Both the position numbers and the translations under genes were made by a program. This document shows positions 16,301 to 16,459 of a stretch of DNA of 16,459 bases, in pieces (positions within the stretch are counted from its first letter, which is position 1; the number at the start of each line of letters is the position of its first letter). The DNA lies in the NCBI RefSeq assembly GCF_019414865.1, contig NZ_DXLG01000004.1, positions 9,915-26,373 on the forward strand, read 5' to 3'. The notes beneath the pieces were generated by a model that made no database searches, had not been told where the DNA came from, and saw nothing but the letters and a program-made list of their open reading frames with translations. The stretch is from Veillonella sp. Lineage in GTDB: Bacteria > Bacillota > Negativicutes > Veillonellales > Veillonellaceae.

Positions 16301-16407
16301 TCTGGAGCCCACTTGCCATCGCCTTTAGCGGCGGCTTACTAGTGGCAACAGTGCTAACACTTATCGTATTACCAGTCATGTATGCAACATGGTATAAGGT
16401 TAAATAA
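13345..16407 (+). CDS. RND efflux transporter permease (AcrB/AcrD/AcrF family)
   Basis: The proton-driven inner-membrane pump of a tripartite efflux system, 1020 residues, the normal length. The N-terminal segment (about 16-35) is followed by GRMEDPDF at 36-43 and the porter region with WPGASPQE. Transmembrane segment 4 carries the proton-relay pair D403-D404 in LLVDDAIIVVE. The second half repeats the layout after about 530. In the segment that holds the relay Lys in AcrB, this protein has R933-N934 (MIIRNSIILLDQ), an Arg substitution that I recall in related RND clades. Drug or metal specificity cannot be read; the double Asp and overall motifs favour hydrophobic-compound (HAE-type) export over metals. 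The start codon lies inside the adaptor stop (ATGA). No terminator is visible in the 52 nt after it. Confidence 0.93.
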   Translation: MKQFNLAEWALKHKSIIYYFMAVLLTFGIFSYNHMGRMEDPDFTMRTMVVGVAWPGASPQEMSDQVTDKLEEKLRDLPGVDYTKSFTDGSKSVIYINLKENLPSDKIRPAWEEARNMINDEWKSLPQGVQGPTINDRFDDVYGIIYAISGDEFSYEEKRQQAEDLKRQLLSVPNVKKISLIGVQQQTLNVTINKDKLASYKISTQQLLTAIKQQSMMVPAGMITTDTNNVYLRVNGLFDSPQAVQDMPIRINNQTLRLGDMADVTMTYQDPSNPQFYYEGKPAIGIAISMDAGANNVEFGEAIDKKLAELKKTIPAGLELDQVSNQPHIVKESIGDFSQSLFEAIAIVLLVSFASLGLRTGVVVALTIPVVVSTTFILMYENGIYLHKVSLGALILALGLLVDDAIIVVEMMSVKLEEGWGHFRSATFAYQSTAFPMLSGTLITCTGFLPLALAEGMVAEFTKSLSIVVFMALILSWFASVLVSPVLGYKIIENKAPKPESEWNKRDRIMHKLSVTFYDKFEKLLHWALGHHKVVLLITLGAFLLSLLSLPLIKQEFFPSSTRNEIIVSMQFPQSSSIEYTTNQAKIIDEHLQGNEHISTFTSYIGQGSPRFVLTLEPELQRNNFLQYVIVTKSLEDRDKLYAELTPYLNEEFPSALVNTQFLQIGPPSKYPVMLRVSGPDQKVVKEIANKIKEKMQGDKDLHNIAFDWPDTEPVANIHIDPNKARLLGIDSYAVSLNLQSLLSGTKSGEYYEGNQTIPVTFRLGDNEQHNLSALSSLPIQTGNGSYVPLSQIATITMTQEDGIIWHRNMMPTISIHANVKAGVLGNAKTKEVYKSLQDIRDSLPTGYTIELDGAAEKSVTAVQNLATPMPIMLFVIMTILMFQLKRIALMIMALLTAPLGLIGVVLALNITRTPLGFMAILGIIALSGMIIRNSIILLDQIEIHKAEGQKPLEAIINSATLRFRPIMLTAIAAILGMIPLMGSVFWSPLAIAFSGGLLVATVLTLIVLPVMYATWYKVK

Positions 16408-16459
16408 ATAATATAAATAGATATCTATTATAATCTAATAATTGATTGACTACTAATTC

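Noticed and set aside
16416..16429. 14-bp palindrome AATAGATATCTATT after the RND permease, with a related TAGATATCTA at 1272-1281.
   Set aside because: AT-only-like palindromes are expected in this composition. There is no T-run or GC stem to make it a terminator, and the two sites have no common context.

Overview
The window looks like chromosomal DNA of a diderm Firmicute of the class Negativicutes, most likely Veillonella. This is an inference. The base composition is AT-rich, the Shine-Dalgarno sites are strong and Firmicute-like (AGGAGG, GGAGG, AAAGGAG), and yet the genes are those of an outer-membrane cell: an O-antigen ligase-like protein, an LPS-core type glycosyltransferase, a VirK/YbjX protein and a tripartite RND efflux pump. 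I see no insertion sequence, CRISPR array, tRNA, rRNA or prophage gene.

Minus strand, 10370 down to 11. A small SAM methyltransferase lies first. It is followed by a run of seven genes with short gaps that reads as one surface-glycan operon: a lysine-rich protein of unknown function, an LtaS-like transferase (AP/sulfatase fold), a family 2 glycosyltransferase, a second LtaS-like transferase, a family 4 glycosyltransferase, a VirK/YbjX (DUF535) protein and an O-antigen ligase/polymerase-like membrane protein. Together these would add sugars to a lipid-linked or LPS-core glycan, decorate it with phospho-groups and ligate it at the outer face of the inner membrane. An extended -10 promoter lies in front of the lysine-rich gene.

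Plus strand, 10645 to 16407. A CNNM/CBS/CorC_HlyC membrane protein has its own extended -10 and a strong terminator. It is followed by a two-gene efflux operon: a lipoprotein periplasmic adaptor and an RND permease, overlapping by ATGA. A concentric dyad-symmetry element just upstream of the adaptor is a candidate operator. The outer-membrane channel and a regulator are not in the window.

The most unusual signal is at the 3' end of the lysine-rich gene. The last codons contain the heptamer A AAA AAG in the correct zero frame, with AAGGA 9 nt upstream and a possible stem downstream. A -1 shift there opens a 52-codon extension with no ordinary start codon. It ends in a four-cysteine cluster (C-x2-C-x2-C-x4-C), while the 361-residue zero-frame protein has no cysteine. 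This resembles the dnaX type of programmed -1 frameshift and would make two forms of a protein, with and without a putative metal-binding tail. Transcriptional slippage, homopolymer phase variation, or a simple indel are the competing explanations.
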